Shown here in pieces: positions 53,920 to 62,480 of a stretch of 64,000 nucleotides of DNA. The notes beneath the pieces are model-generated. The model saw only the letters and a program-made list of their open reading frames with translations, did no database searches and was not told the origin of the DNA. Source of the DNA: Halovibrio salipaludis (lineage in GTDB: Bacteria; Pseudomonadota; Gammaproteobacteria; Pseudomonadales; Oleiphilaceae). A program made the position numbers and the translations under genes. The stretch's first letter is position 1, and each line of letters begins with the position of its first letter. The stretch covers positions 682,001 through 746,000 of the forward strand of contig NZ_NSKD01000001.1 of the NCBI RefSeq assembly GCF_002286965.1, read 5' to 3'.

Positions 53920-54073
53920 GGGCTGCCCTGTGAACGCTGTCCGCCCTGAGGGTGGCAGTGGCGCACAGTTCTTGAATGTTCAGTTGTTGGACACTGACCC
54001 GGCTGTTACCGTCTGTTGCAGAAGGTAACGGAACGTTATCGGTGGCCGAAACCGCATCCGGAGGAACAGGGTC

Positions 54074-54334
54074 ATGGCCAGGAGTGGGGAGCTGGGCTGG
54101 GACCTGGAATCGCTGAACAAGGCCTATGACCATGGCTATATGGCGGCGTCCGTTCACATGGAGCCGTCACGCTGCCCCTACTGGACGGATGTGATCCGCG
54201 CCGCGTGGGAGGCGGGCTGGGAGGATGGTCACCTGGCCTGCACGATGAAACCGGGCAACAGCACTTCCCGTACCGGGCCGGAGGGCAATGGCTCATCCTC
54301 ACTGGACCCGTTATTTTCTTCACTATCGGCCTGA
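54074..54334 (+). CDS. Ribosome modulation factor-like protein
   Basis: 86 residues. The core 'NKAYDHGYMAAS' and 'CPYWTDVIRAAWEAGWEDG' matches the RMF family (helix-turn-helix with CPY and WxxGW motifs), which dimerises and hibernates ribosomes. The family is usually about 55 residues; here a Gly/Ser-rich tail of about 35 is added. The last 106 bases overlap fliL on the other strand. GGAGGAACAGG precedes the ATG. The RMF role is inferred from the motif alone. Confidence 0.72.
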   Translation: MARSGELGWDLESLNKAYDHGYMAASVHMEPSRCPYWTDVIRAAWEAGWEDGHLACTMKPGNSTSRTGPEGNGSSSLDPLFSSLSA

Positions 54335-54714
54335 GCCTCTTCAGGTTTCTGCTTCAGGGCCGGGATCTCACTGACAAGCCGTTCGTTTACCGCGTTGCGG
54401 ATATCCGAGCGCAGCGTGTCCTGGCCCTCCGCACTGCGCAGCTCATCCACCGACCGGTCACTTATCAGCATCACCACCTCATGGCGTAGCCAGGGCGTGT
54501 GCGCTTCAGCCTTTTTACGCGCCTGTGCCTCATGGAAACGCAGCGTCACTTTTGCCTTGGCGTAACTGCCCGCCTGATCCGGGTCCCCGATGTTGACTAC
54601 GAAGGCGGGCGACAGTTCCAGGTAGGTGGATGGTGGGCCGTCATCGCCTCCGCCACCCGCGGCGAGTGCGAGGGGTGCGGTGAGAGCCAGCAGTAACAGG
54701 GTGAATTGACGCAT
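54229..54714 (-). CDS. FliL-like flagellar basal-body-associated family protein
   Basis: 161 residues from the ATG at 54714. It starts with a cleavable signal peptide ('LLLLALTAPLALAAGGGGDD') rather than the usual membrane anchor. The FliL domain shows 'TYLELSPAFVVNI', 'YAKAKVTLRFHEAQAR' and 'HEVVMLISDRSVDELRSAEGQDTLR' (residues about 80-105), followed by an acidic tail. No flagellar gene is near, so this is an orphan paralogue, probably periplasmic. It overlaps the end of the RMF-like gene by 106 bp in convergent orientation. Confidence 0.82.
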   Translation of the reverse strand: MRQFTLLLLALTAPLALAAGGGGDDGPPSTYLELSPAFVVNIGDPDQAGSYAKAKVTLRFHEAQARKKAEAHTPWLRHEVVMLISDRSVDELRSAEGQDTLRSDIRNAVNERLVSEIPALKQKPEEAQADSEENNGSSEDEPLPSGPVREVLLPGFIVQAR

Positions 54715-54814
54715 GAAGGATGCTGTCCGTGATTGTGGGTGATAACTTACACCCCATTGTAGGCGGCCGGGTGCGGTTGTGCATCCGGCCCGAAGGAACG
54801 TCACAGGAGTAGGC

Positions 54815-55324
54815 ATGCGATTCAACCGGATTGTTTTCACTCTGATTGCACTGGCCTGTGTGGCGGTGCTGGGGGTGGCGCTTTACATGGAGCACGTGAT
54901 GGGCCTGGAACCCTGCCCGCTGTGCATGCTCCAGCGCATGGCCTTTGTGGGGGTAGGGGTGGTGGCGCTGCTGGCGGCCCTGATTGGCCCCTCCGGCCCG
55001 GGGGTGCGCCTGGGCGGTGGGTTGATGGTGGTCCCGGCGCTGGCCGGCCTGGGACTGGCCGGGCGCCAGCTCTGGCTCCAGAGCCTGCCCGCCGATCAAG
55101 TGCCGCCCTGTGGCCCGGGCTATGATTACCTGCGTGAGACCTTCCCGCTCACGGAGGTGGTCCGGATGGCACTGGAGGGCGACGGCAGCTGTGCGGAGAT
55201 CCAGTGGCAGTTCCTGGGGCTGAGCATTCCCGGCTGGAGTTTTGTGCTTTTCGCGCTTGCCGCGCTGGCGGGAGTCGGCCTGCTGGTGGTTGGCAAAGGG
55301 CGGCGGCACGGGTTGCTGGACTGA
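54815..55324 (+). CDS. dsbB: Disulfide bond formation protein B
   Basis: 169 residues with four membrane helices. The quinone-linked pair is in 'EPCPLCMLQR' (Cys34, Cys37), and the second periplasmic pair is in 'VPPCGPGYDY' and 'GDGSCAEIQW'. It reoxidises DsbA and passes electrons to quinones. CAGGAG precedes the ATG at 54815. It is divergent from the FliL-like gene. Confidence 0.95.
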   Translation: MRFNRIVFTLIALACVAVLGVALYMEHVMGLEPCPLCMLQRMAFVGVGVVALLAALIGPSGPGVRLGGGLMVVPALAGLGLAGRQLWLQSLPADQVPPCGPGYDYLRETFPLTEVVRMALEGDGSCAEIQWQFLGLSIPGWSFVLFALAALAGVGLLVVGKGRRHGLLD

Positions 55325-55425
55325 CGATGTTCCGGTAATTTGAAAGCGCACATGGTGTTGAAGAACAACATTAAGGGAACCTGACAGGGTTCCGGAAACA
55401 CCTGATCCTTTGATGGGAGGGGACT

Positions 55426-55899
55426 ATGCTGGAAGACTGCCGGAATGCCCGGGAGCGGTGGGGCGGTGTCACTGAGCTGGTAGACCGCTGGCTGCAGGCG
55501 CGCCAGCAGCTGATCGTCCAGTACTGTGGGCTCAGCAACAACCCGGATTTCAGCCAGACCGGGCGGCTTCACGAACAGCTGTCATCGCTGTGTGAACAGC
55601 TTCTGGATTATGTGTCCGCTGGTCATTTCGAGGTCTACGAGCAGCTCATGAACGAGGCCCGGGAGTTCGATGACGGCGGTATCGAGGTGGCCAACCGGGT
55701 CTATCCGAAGATCAGCAAAACCACCCAGGAGATGCTGGCCTTCAACGACCTGCTTGAGGTGAGTGAGAAGAGCGAAGAGGACATGCGCGCGATGTACGCC
55801 CGTGTCTCACGCCTCGGTGAGATCATGGAGGAGCGTTTCGAGCTGGAGGATCTGCTGATCGAGAACCTCCATAACGCGCATGCCGATCAGGTGGCCTGA
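55426..55899 (+). CDS. rsd: Sigma-70 regulator Rsd/AlgQ
   Basis: 157 residues, the normal size. It begins 'MLEDCRNARERWGGVTELVDRWL', the N-terminal helix of Rsd, and has 'DYVSAGHFEVYEQLMNEAREFDDGG' at residues about 65-90, with further helical bundle sequence after it. Rsd binds region 4 of sigma-70 and frees core polymerase for other sigma factors in stationary phase. GGGAGGGG precedes the start. The 101-bp gap after dsbB has two short stems, TGTTG/CAACA and GGAACC/GGTTCC. Confidence 0.94.
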   Translation: MLEDCRNARERWGGVTELVDRWLQARQQLIVQYCGLSNNPDFSQTGRLHEQLSSLCEQLLDYVSAGHFEVYEQLMNEAREFDDGGIEVANRVYPKISKTTQEMLAFNDLLEVSEKSEEDMRAMYARVSRLGEIMEERFELEDLLIENLHNAHADQVA

Positions 55900-55907
55900 C
55901 CTGGCCC

Positions 55908-56642
55908 CTACTGGACCTCGATCAGCTCCACGTCAAAGATCAGTGCCTGGTTGGGGCCGATCGAGGGCGGGCCATTCTCGCCATAGGCCAGTTGCGGTGG
56001 AATGTAGAACCGATAGCGGTCGCCCTCGTTCATCAGCTGGAGCCCTTCCGTCCAGCCCGGGATGACCTGCTGCAGGCCGAAAGTGGCGGGCTCGCCGCGT
56101 TCCCGGGAGCTGTCGAAGACGGTGCCGTCGATCAGTTCGCCGGTATAGTGGACCGTGACACGATCGTCCTCGGCCGGTGACTCACCATCCCCTTCCTCGA
56201 TCACTTCGTACTGGAGCCCCGAGTCGGTGGTCTTCACACCATCCCGCTGGCGGTTCTTCTCCAGAAACGCTCTGGAGGCGGCCAGGTTCTCCTCGGCATC
56301 GCCGCCGCCGCTGCTCTTGCTCTGCTGGCCGGAGGTGTTGCCGGTGGCTTCATCCTGCAGGCGCTTCTGGTAGTTGCTGACGGCCTTCTGGATCTGCTCG
56401 TCGGAGAGCCGGGGCTCGTTGCCTTTCATACTGTCACGGACACCGGCCATGAAGGCATCGCTGTTGAGGTCCTGCATATCCTGCTGGATGCGGTCGGCAA
56501 AAAGCTTGCCCATGGCATAACCGAGCCGCTGGTCCTCGGACTCCAGGCTTACATCGGATTCGGCACTGCAGCCGACCGCCAGCATCAGGCAGGCGCCGGC
56601 GATGGTGCTGCGTTGCAGCGCGAGGGAAGTGCGTCGCGTCAT
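55908..56642 (-). CDS. FKBP-type peptidyl-prolyl isomerase (FkpA/Mip-like lipoprotein)
   Basis: 244 residues. A signal peptide ends in 'LAVGC', a likely lipobox (Cys near 25). An N-terminal dimerisation region ('RLGYAMGKLFADRIQQDM') and a long helix lead to the FKBP domain (about 140-244) with 'VTVHYTGELIDGTVFDSSRERGEPATF' (residues about 160-186), 'VIPGWTEGLQLMNEGDRYRFYIPPQLAYG' (about 191-219) and 'LIFDVELIEV'. It folds periplasmic or outer-membrane proteins. The ATG overlaps the stop of the upstream gene (ATGA). Confidence 0.93.
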   Translation of the reverse strand: MTRRTSLALQRSTIAGACLMLAVGCSAESDVSLESEDQRLGYAMGKLFADRIQQDMQDLNSDAFMAGVRDSMKGNEPRLSDEQIQKAVSNYQKRLQDEATGNTSGQQSKSSGGGDAEENLAASRAFLEKNRQRDGVKTTDSGLQYEVIEEGDGESPAEDDRVTVHYTGELIDGTVFDSSRERGEPATFGLQQVIPGWTEGLQLMNEGDRYRFYIPPQLAYGENGPPSIGPNQALIFDVELIEVQ

Positions 56643-57148
56643 GATGGTTCTCCGTTGGCTTCCTTGATCTCCCCCCACAGTTCAACCAGCGATGCGGCAG
56701 TGGCCGGGTCGAGCCCCGGGAGGAGGCTGCCCAGATTATGGCGGGCCAGGGCCGTGCGCGAAAGGCCCGACTGCGTGACGGATCCGTCATCCACGAGGCG
56801 CTGCCACCACCAGGCCAGCTCCACCTGTTCGGCCTTCAGCTCCGCCTGCTTGACGGTGTCGCGCAGTGGGGCCGTGGTGTCATTGCCCCTGGGCAGATTC
56901 ATCCGCAGGGCGCGCAGGTCGGCGGTGACATCGGTGCGCCACTGGTGGATGCCCTCGGGCTCGGTTTGCGGGGCTTGGCGACGGCGGGCGGCACAGAACA
57001 GCGCCACCAGGAGTGGGGTCACCGCCAGACCCTGGTTCTGGGCCTCAAGGCACTGGTATGCGAATCCGTCGTGACGCCATAGGGTCAGCACGTACTGCCA
57101 GAGTGGATTGTCCAGTGACAGATTGTCGGGGGGCTCCTGCCGTGGCAT
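56639..57148 (-). CDS. TIGR02444-type conserved protein
   Basis: 169 residues, soluble and helical. 'NPLWQYVLTLWRHDGFAYQCLEAQNQ' (residues about 13-38) is diagnostic of the TIGR02444/DUF2390 family found in Pseudomonas, Marinobacter and relatives. Its function is unknown. It is co-transcribed with the FKBP gene by ATGA overlap and divergent from the ABC-F gene, an order I recall from related genomes. Confidence 0.88.
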   Translation of the reverse strand: MPRQEPPDNLSLDNPLWQYVLTLWRHDGFAYQCLEAQNQGLAVTPLLVALFCAARRRQAPQTEPEGIHQWRTDVTADLRALRMNLPRGNDTTAPLRDTVKQAELKAEQVELAWWWQRLVDDGSVTQSGLSRTALARHNLGSLLPGLDPATAASLVELWGEIKEANGEPS

Positions 57149-57173
57149 GGGGTCTTTCCTGTAGAATGCCGCC

Positions 57174-59111
57174 ATGATCGCATTCAATAACCTGACACTT
57201 CAGCGCGGCGGCCAGTGGCTGCTTGAGGACTGCTCCGCCACCATTCAGCCCGGGCAGCGGGTTGCCCTCATTGGTGGCAATGGTGCCGGCAAGTCCAGTC
57301 TCTTTCAAATGATCCTGGGGGAACTGGCACCGGAAAACGGCGAGATCCAGGTCCCCGGCGGCTGCCGCATCGCCCACATGGCCCAGGAGGTGGGTGGCAG
57401 CCAGCGCACGGCACGGGACTTTGTGCTGGATGGCCACGCCGAGCTGCGGCAGCTTGAGGAACGTCTGGCCCGGGCCGAGGCCAGTGGCGACGAAAACGAG
57501 ATGGTCCGTGTCCATGGTGAACTGGACAATCTCAAGGCCTGGGACGCCCCGCGCCAGGCGGAGGCCCTGCTGCGGGGGCTGGCCTTTACGGATGATGACA
57601 TGGACCGCCCGGTGGACAGCTTCTCCGGCGGCTGGCGCATCCGGCTGAACCTGGCCCAGGCACTGATGGTGCCTTCGGATCTGCTGTTGCTGGACGAGCC
57701 CACCAACCACCTGGACATTGAAGCCTGCTACTGGCTGGAAGGCTGGCTCAAGCAGTACCAGGGCACGCTGCTGTTCATCTCCCACGACCGCGATTTCATG
57801 GACCGGGTGGCAACCCATGTCATCCACTTTGAACACTGCAAGCTGTTCTATTACGTGGGCAACTACCACGCCTTTGAACGCCAGCGGGCGGAACGGCTGG
57901 CACGCCAGCAGGCGGAGTATGAAAAGCAGCAGAAGCGGGTTGCCGAAATCCAGTCCTTTATCGACCGCTTCCGGGCCCAGGCCAGCAAGGCGAAGCAGGC
58001 CCAGAGCCGCATCAAGGCGCTGGAACGCATGGAAACCATCGCACCGGCGCACGTGGATTCCCAGTTCGAATTCCGCTTCCCGGAGGCGGACAAGGTCTCC
58101 AATCCACTGCTGACCGTGCGGGGCGGTGCCGTGGGCTATGACGGCGCGCCGCTGCTCAGTGGCATTCACCTGCACCTGCTGCCGGGCAGCCGTATCGGTC
58201 TTCTCGGGGTCAATGGCGCGGGCAAGTCCACGCTGATCAGCATGCTGCGCGGGGCCACACCGCTGCTCAGTGGCGAACGTGTTACCGGGGAACATTTCCG
58301 GCCGGGTTATTTTGCCCAGCATCAGCTGGATGAACTGGATCTGGACGCCAGCCCATTCCAGCACCTGCAGCGGCTGACGCCCGAGGCGTCGGATCAGTCC
58401 ATCCGCAAGTTCCTGGGCGGCTTTGGTTTCCGCGGGGATGATGCCCTGGCGAGCATCCGCAACTGCTCCGGGGGTGAGAAGGCCCGTCTGGCACTGGCCA
58501 TCATCGCCTGGCAGAAGCCCAATGTGCTCTTCCTGGACGAGCCCACCAACCACCTGGACCTGGAGATGCGCCAGGCCCTGACCATGGCGCTGCAGTCGTT
58601 CAGCGGTGCCATGGTGCTGGTCTCCCACGATCGCCACCTGCTGCGCAACACGGTGGACACCTTCTGGCGCGTGGCGGACGGTACCGTCACCGAGTTCGAC
58701 GGCGACCTGGACGAGTACGAACGCTGGCTTGCCGAAGGCGGTGAACGGGCTTCCGGCGGGGACGGAAAGTCTTCAGGTGCCCGGGATGCCGCTCCTCAGC
58801 CGGCAGCCAAAGAAAGCGCAGCCGAGCGCCAGGCGCGCAGGAAAGCCGCCGCCGAGCAGCGCCAGAAGATGGCGCCGCTGAAAAAGGAGGTCGAGCGCTG
58901 TGAGAAGGAGCTGGAACGCCTTGCGAAGGAGAAATCCGAGGTGGAAGAGGCGCTCGGCGATACCGGCCTGTATGAGGCCGAGCGCAAGGACGAACTGAAG
59001 CAGCTCCTGGACCGCCAGGCGGAGCTGGCACGCCGTGAATCCGAGGCCGAGGCGGCCTGGGTGGAGGCCAGCGAGTCCCTGGAGTCACTGGAGGCGGACG
59101 CCTACTCCTGA
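57174..59111 (+). CDS. ABC-F family ATPase (YheS-like)
   Basis: 645 residues with two ABC cassettes and no membrane helix. Cassette 1 has GGNGAGKSS, the signature 'FSGGWRIRLNLAQAL' and 'LLLDEPTNHLD'. The linker (about 230-300) is charged and helical. Cassette 2 has GVNGAGKST, 'CSGGEKARLALAII' and 'LFLDEPTNHLD'. A coiled-coil tail (about 545-640) closes it. ABC-F proteins act on the ribosomal exit site to resolve stalls. The tail overlaps the end of ppx by 10 bp. Confidence 0.94.
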   Translation: MIAFNNLTLQRGGQWLLEDCSATIQPGQRVALIGGNGAGKSSLFQMILGELAPENGEIQVPGGCRIAHMAQEVGGSQRTARDFVLDGHAELRQLEERLARAEASGDENEMVRVHGELDNLKAWDAPRQAEALLRGLAFTDDDMDRPVDSFSGGWRIRLNLAQALMVPSDLLLLDEPTNHLDIEACYWLEGWLKQYQGTLLFISHDRDFMDRVATHVIHFEHCKLFYYVGNYHAFERQRAERLARQQAEYEKQQKRVAEIQSFIDRFRAQASKAKQAQSRIKALERMETIAPAHVDSQFEFRFPEADKVSNPLLTVRGGAVGYDGAPLLSGIHLHLLPGSRIGLLGVNGAGKSTLISMLRGATPLLSGERVTGEHFRPGYFAQHQLDELDLDASPFQHLQRLTPEASDQSIRKFLGGFGFRGDDALASIRNCSGGEKARLALAIIAWQKPNVLFLDEPTNHLDLEMRQALTMALQSFSGAMVLVSHDRHLLRNTVDTFWRVADGTVTEFDGDLDEYERWLAEGGERASGGDGKSSGARDAAPQPAAKESAAERQARRKAAAEQRQKMAPLKKEVERCEKELERLAKEKSEVEEALGDTGLYEAERKDELKQLLDRQAELARRESEAEAAWVEASESLESLEADAYS

Positions 59112-60616
59112 ATCACCAGGTCGACATCGGCCTGTTTGACCCGCTCCCGCTCGCTCATCAGGTCGGCCCGTGTCAGCGGGTGCGCCTCCAGCCAGTCAGC
59201 CGGCAGTGAAAGGGTGATCCGTGCCCCTTTGGCGCTGAGGCTGAATGGTGGCGGCGCGGCGCCGGCACGCCCGTGCTGGAAGAGCACCGCAAGCCGCAGC
59301 ATCACCGCAAGCCGTTTGATCGGCTGGATCTCGTCCGGGTAGAGGTGTTCGAACAGCGCGTTGTTGAACTTGCGCCTGTGGGTGCGCACCAGGGTTGCCA
59401 GCGCCCGCTGGTCGTCCTGCGAGAAACCCGGCAGGTCCGAGTGGGTCATCAGATAGGCGCCATGCTTGTGGTACTGGGTATGGCTGATGGCCAGCCCGAT
59501 CTCATGCACCCGGCAGGCCCAGCACAGCAGGTTACGGTAGTCGCTGTTCCCGAGTCCCCAGTCCGGGCCGACCTGCTCCAGCGCCCGCGTGGCAGTGGCC
59601 TCCACCGCCGCCGCATGATCAAGGTCCACGGAATAGCGCCCCTGAAGAGCCTGGATGGTGCGTTCGCGCACGTCCTCATGGTTGTCCCGGCCCAGCAGAT
59701 CGTAGAGCACCCCTTCACGCAGGGCGCCGTCGGCGAAGCTCATGGACTCGATGCCCAGCGACTCAAAGGCGGCGTAGAGTATGGCGAAGCCGGCCGGGAA
59801 AATGCTGCGCCTGTCCTCGCGTACCCCGAGGGTATCGAGCTTTTCCGTGCGCCCGATGTCGATCAGCCGCTTGCGCAGTGACTTCATGGACTCCCAGGTA
59901 ACCCCCTCGCGGCTGAGGTTCAGCTCATTGACCACCCCGATGATGGCCTTGATGGAGCCGGAGGACCCCACGCAGTTGTGCCAGCCCCTCTGGCGGAAAC
60001 GCTGCTGGATGTTGAGCAGCTCCTGGCGGGCGTGGGTGATGGCTCTGTCCATGCGCTTGCGCGAGATCTTGCCGTCCGGGAAGTAGTTGTTGCGGAAGGA
60101 CACGCAGCCCATGTGCAGGCTTTCCGTTTCGCGTGCCTCGAAGCGTTCGCCGATGATGAACTCGGTGCTGCCGCCGCCGATGTCGATGACCAGTCGGGGG
60201 CCGGCGTCATCCGCGAGGGTGTGGGAGACCCCCAGGTAGATGAGGCGGGCTTCCTCGCGCCCGGCCACGATCTCCACCGGGCAGCCCAGGGTCTCCTCGG
60301 CCGACTGGATGAAGTGGTCCGCGTTACGGGCGGCACGCAGGGCGTTGGTGCCCACCACCCGGACCGATTCCGCGTTCATGCTGCGGATGCGCTGGGCGAA
60401 GCGCTGCAGGCAGGCCAGGCCGCGTTCCCTGGCCTCGGCGGAGAGGTAGTTGTCGCGGTCCAGCCCGGCACCGAGCTGGACCTTCTCGCCCATTTTCTCA
60501 ATGGTGCGGATCTCGCCGTGCACCGCCTGGGCCACGACCATGTGGAAGCTGTTGGAGCCAAGGTCCACGGCGGCCAGCAGCCGGGGGGCGTCCTGGGAAC
60601 TGTGCGGGGAAGTCAC
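59102..60616 (-). CDS. ppx: Exopolyphosphatase
   Basis: 504 residues from GTG 60616, the start that gives the normal length (513 in E. coli); AGGA lies upstream, and the frame beyond has no family sequence. Domains I-II have 'LAAVDLGSNSFHMVVAQ', 'RVVGTNALRAARN', 'GREEARLIYLGV' and 'RLVIDIGGGSTEFIIGE'. The C-terminal HD-like domain has 'EIGLAISHTQYHKHGAYL'. It removes terminal phosphate from polyphosphate and may cleave pppGpp. It belongs functionally with the phosphate genes, but pst is 12 kb away. Confidence 0.93.
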   Translation of the reverse strand: MTSPHSSQDAPRLLAAVDLGSNSFHMVVAQAVHGEIRTIEKMGEKVQLGAGLDRDNYLSAEARERGLACLQRFAQRIRSMNAESVRVVGTNALRAARNADHFIQSAEETLGCPVEIVAGREEARLIYLGVSHTLADDAGPRLVIDIGGGSTEFIIGERFEARETESLHMGCVSFRNNYFPDGKISRKRMDRAITHARQELLNIQQRFRQRGWHNCVGSSGSIKAIIGVVNELNLSREGVTWESMKSLRKRLIDIGRTEKLDTLGVREDRRSIFPAGFAILYAAFESLGIESMSFADGALREGVLYDLLGRDNHEDVRERTIQALQGRYSVDLDHAAAVEATATRALEQVGPDWGLGNSDYRNLLCWACRVHEIGLAISHTQYHKHGAYLMTHSDLPGFSQDDQRALATLVRTHRRKFNNALFEHLYPDEIQPIKRLAVMLRLAVLFQHGRAGAAPPPFSLSAKGARITLSLPADWLEAHPLTRADLMSERERVKQADVDLVIQE

Positions 60617-60800
60617 CTGTCTTGAAATCCTGCTGAAAGCCCATATATTCTGAACAGCGCCGTGTTCAGGGCTGGTATCTGATTCGGATACTAACCCGCG
60701 GAGCGGCCCATGTAACAGAGGGGATCCTCGCGTGTCCCGGTGACAGCCGGTTACGGCGGGCAAATTCCCATTCACACAGCAGCAATTTGGAAGTAGGGCG

Positions 60801-61127
60801 ATGAGCGACAACATTGTGAGCGTGACCGACGGCACCTTCGAAGACGAAGTTCTCAAGTCGGACGTACCGGTTCTTGTGGACTACTGGGCGGAATGGTGCG
60901 GGCCCTGCAAGATGATCCATCCGGTTCTCGAAGAGATTGCGGACGAGTACGAGGGCAAGCTCAAGATCGCCAAGCTCAACATCGACGAGAACCAGCAGAC
61001 GCCGCCGCGCTTCAACATCCGGGGGATCCCGACCCTGATGCTGTTCAAGAACGGCGATGTGGACGCCACCAAGGTGGGTGCACTGTCCAAGTCCCAGCTG
61101 ACGGCTTTCCTCGACAGCAACCTGTAA
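60801..61127 (+). CDS. trxA: Thioredoxin 1
   Basis: 108 residues with the active site WCGPC (Cys33, Cys36), the usual Asp in '[13 protein letters not shown]', and the cis-Pro in 'RGIPTLMLF'. It reduces protein disulfides and supplies Tpx and other peroxidases. It is divergent from ppx across 184 bp. The start is preceded by AAGTAGGGCG. Confidence 0.97.
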   Translation: MSDNIVSVTDGTFEDEVLKSDVPVLVDYWAEWCGPCKMIHPVLEEIADEYEGKLKIAKLNIDENQQTPPRFNIRGIPTLMLFKNGDVDATKVGALSKSQLTAFLDSNL

Positions 61128-61133
61128 CGTTTT

Positions 61134-61153
61134 CGCCCCGGTCTGCCGGGGCG
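61134..61153 (+). terminator. Hairpin after trxA
   Basis: A perfect 8-bp stem, CGCCCCGG (61134-61141) and CCGGGGCG (61146-61153), has a TCTG loop and lies 6 bp after the trxA stop. There is no U-tract downstream on the plus strand, so it is an inefficient terminator or a 3' stabiliser. Confidence 0.4.
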
Positions 61154-61165
61154 CTGTGATGCACT

Positions 61166-61768
61166 ATGGTGGTTGGTGGACTGATTCTCGCCGGAGGGCG
61201 CGGTGAACGGATGGGCGGAGAAGACAAGGGGCTTCTGCGCTTGGACGGTCGTTCCTATGCGGCTCACCTGGCCGACGTGCTGTCTCCGGTGACCTCCGCG
61301 GTGGCCGTCAGTGCCAACCGCAATGCCGATGCTCACGGGCAGTGGGCGGATACCATTCTGCCGGATAACGCCTTTGCCGAAGCCGGCCCCCTGGCGGGGC
61401 TGGTGGAAGGGCTCCGGTGGGCGCGTATGCGTGGATTCCAGGGTGTGGTTGTGACGCCCTGTGATACGCCACGGCTCCCGCCCATATGGGCGGTCCAGAT
61501 CCTGGAGGCGGCGCGGCGGCGTCCGGCCATTCCCTGTCTCTCGGACACCGGTGAGCGGCGGCACCCGCTGCATGGCTACTACCCGGTAGCGCTGCTGGGC
61601 CGGGTTGAGCGCTATCTCAGTCGTGGCGAACGCCGGGCCCTGGAACTGGCGGAACAGCTGGACGCCGAATGGATGGACTGCAGCGCCATGGTGGAAGGGT
61701 TCCTGAACGTGAACGAGCCCGGGGACCAGGCACGGCTCAGCAGCGAGGCGCGCTCAGAGACCGTCTGA
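61166..61768 (+). CDS. mobA: Molybdenum cofactor guanylyltransferase
   Basis: 200 residues. The nucleotide-binding N-terminus reads 'GLILAGGRGERMGGEDKGLL' and the metal site 'VVVTPCDTPRLPP'. It adds GMP to molybdopterin to make bis-MGD, the cofactor form used by NarG. It converges on moaE with a 15-bp overlap of the ends. Confidence 0.94.
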   Translation: MVVGGLILAGGRGERMGGEDKGLLRLDGRSYAAHLADVLSPVTSAVAVSANRNADAHGQWADTILPDNAFAEAGPLAGLVEGLRWARMRGFQGVVVTPCDTPRLPPIWAVQILEAARRRPAIPCLSDTGERRHPLHGYYPVALLGRVERYLSRGERRALELAEQLDAEWMDCSAMVEGFLNVNEPGDQARLSSEARSETV

Positions 61769-62218
61769 ATCCGACCAGCGCCGGGCCGCCTCGCGGTCAC
61801 TGGCCTTCTGCTCCACCCAGTCGCCGTTACCCGCCGCGGTGATTTCCTTCTTCCAGAAAGGTGCGCGGGTTTTCAGGTAGTCCATGATGAACTGGCAGGC
61901 CTCAAAGGCATCCTGGCGGTGGCGGCTGCTGACCCCCACAAAGACAATCCGTTCTCCGGCCTGGATCTCTCCCACACGGTGCACGACCTCGGTGCGGTGA
62001 ATGCGCCAGCGCCGGGCGGCCTCGTCCACCACCCCCTGGATGGCGGTTTCGGTCATGCCGGGGTAGTGCTCCAGGAAGAGACTCTGGACCCCGCTCTGGT
62101 CCCCAAGGTCGCGGGCAAGGCCCGTGAAGCTGCAGACCGCGCCGACCGCCGGGGCATCGTCTTCCAGCCCGGCCAGAACCGGCTCGGTTGCCAGTGCTTC
62201 GCTCTGGATGCGGATCAT
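61754..62218 (-). CDS. moaE: Molybdopterin synthase, large subunit
   Basis: 154 residues. It has the MoaE motifs 'GAVCSFTGLARD', 'LFLEHYPGMTETAI', 'HRVGEIQAGERIVFVGVSSRHRQDAFEAC' (residues about 91-119) and 'APFWKKEI', with the catalytic Lys pair. With MoaD it transfers sulfur to precursor Z. It begins 1 bp after moaD. Confidence 0.95.
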   Translation of the reverse strand: MIRIQSEALATEPVLAGLEDDAPAVGAVCSFTGLARDLGDQSGVQSLFLEHYPGMTETAIQGVVDEAARRWRIHRTEVVHRVGEIQAGERIVFVGVSSRHRQDAFEACQFIMDYLKTRAPFWKKEITAAGNGDWVEQKASDREAARRWSDSDGL

Positions 62219-62219
62219 T

Positions 62220-62480
62220 TCAGCCTCCGGTGACCGGTGGGAAGAAGGCCACCTCATCCCCCGGATTCACCGGCGTTTCCTCCCGTGCCATGGCCTGGTT
62301 CACGGCCATGAGCACACAGTCGTCGTCCAGCAGCTCGGCCCATTCGTCGCCGCGCTGCTGAAGCTGCTCGCGGATATCACGGACACAGGTGATGCCGTCG
62401 GCGGGCAGCTTTTCCTCGCCGATCCCGAGGCGTTCGCGCAGACTGGCAAAGAAGCGGATTGCAATACTGGATTCAGCCAT
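62220..62480 (-). CDS. moaD: Molybdopterin synthase, small (sulfur-carrier) subunit
   Basis: 86 residues with a ubiquitin-like fold: 'IAIRFFASLRERLG' at the start and 'GDEVAFFPPVTGG' at the end. The C-terminal Gly-Gly carries the thiocarboxylate. The ATG at 62480 lies inside the end of moeA (8-bp overlap), so its translation is coupled. Confidence 0.95.
   Translation of the reverse strand: MAESSIAIRFFASLRERLGIGEEKLPADGITCVRDIREQLQQRGDEWAELLDDDCVLMAVNQAMAREETPVNPGDEVAFFPPVTGG

Noticed and set aside
57045-58637. Long minus-strand frame (530 codons) opposite the ABC-F gene
   Set aside because: It is a shadow of a GC-rich gene: low-complexity His/Gln/Gly composition, no motif, and the opposite strand has complete ABC motifs.
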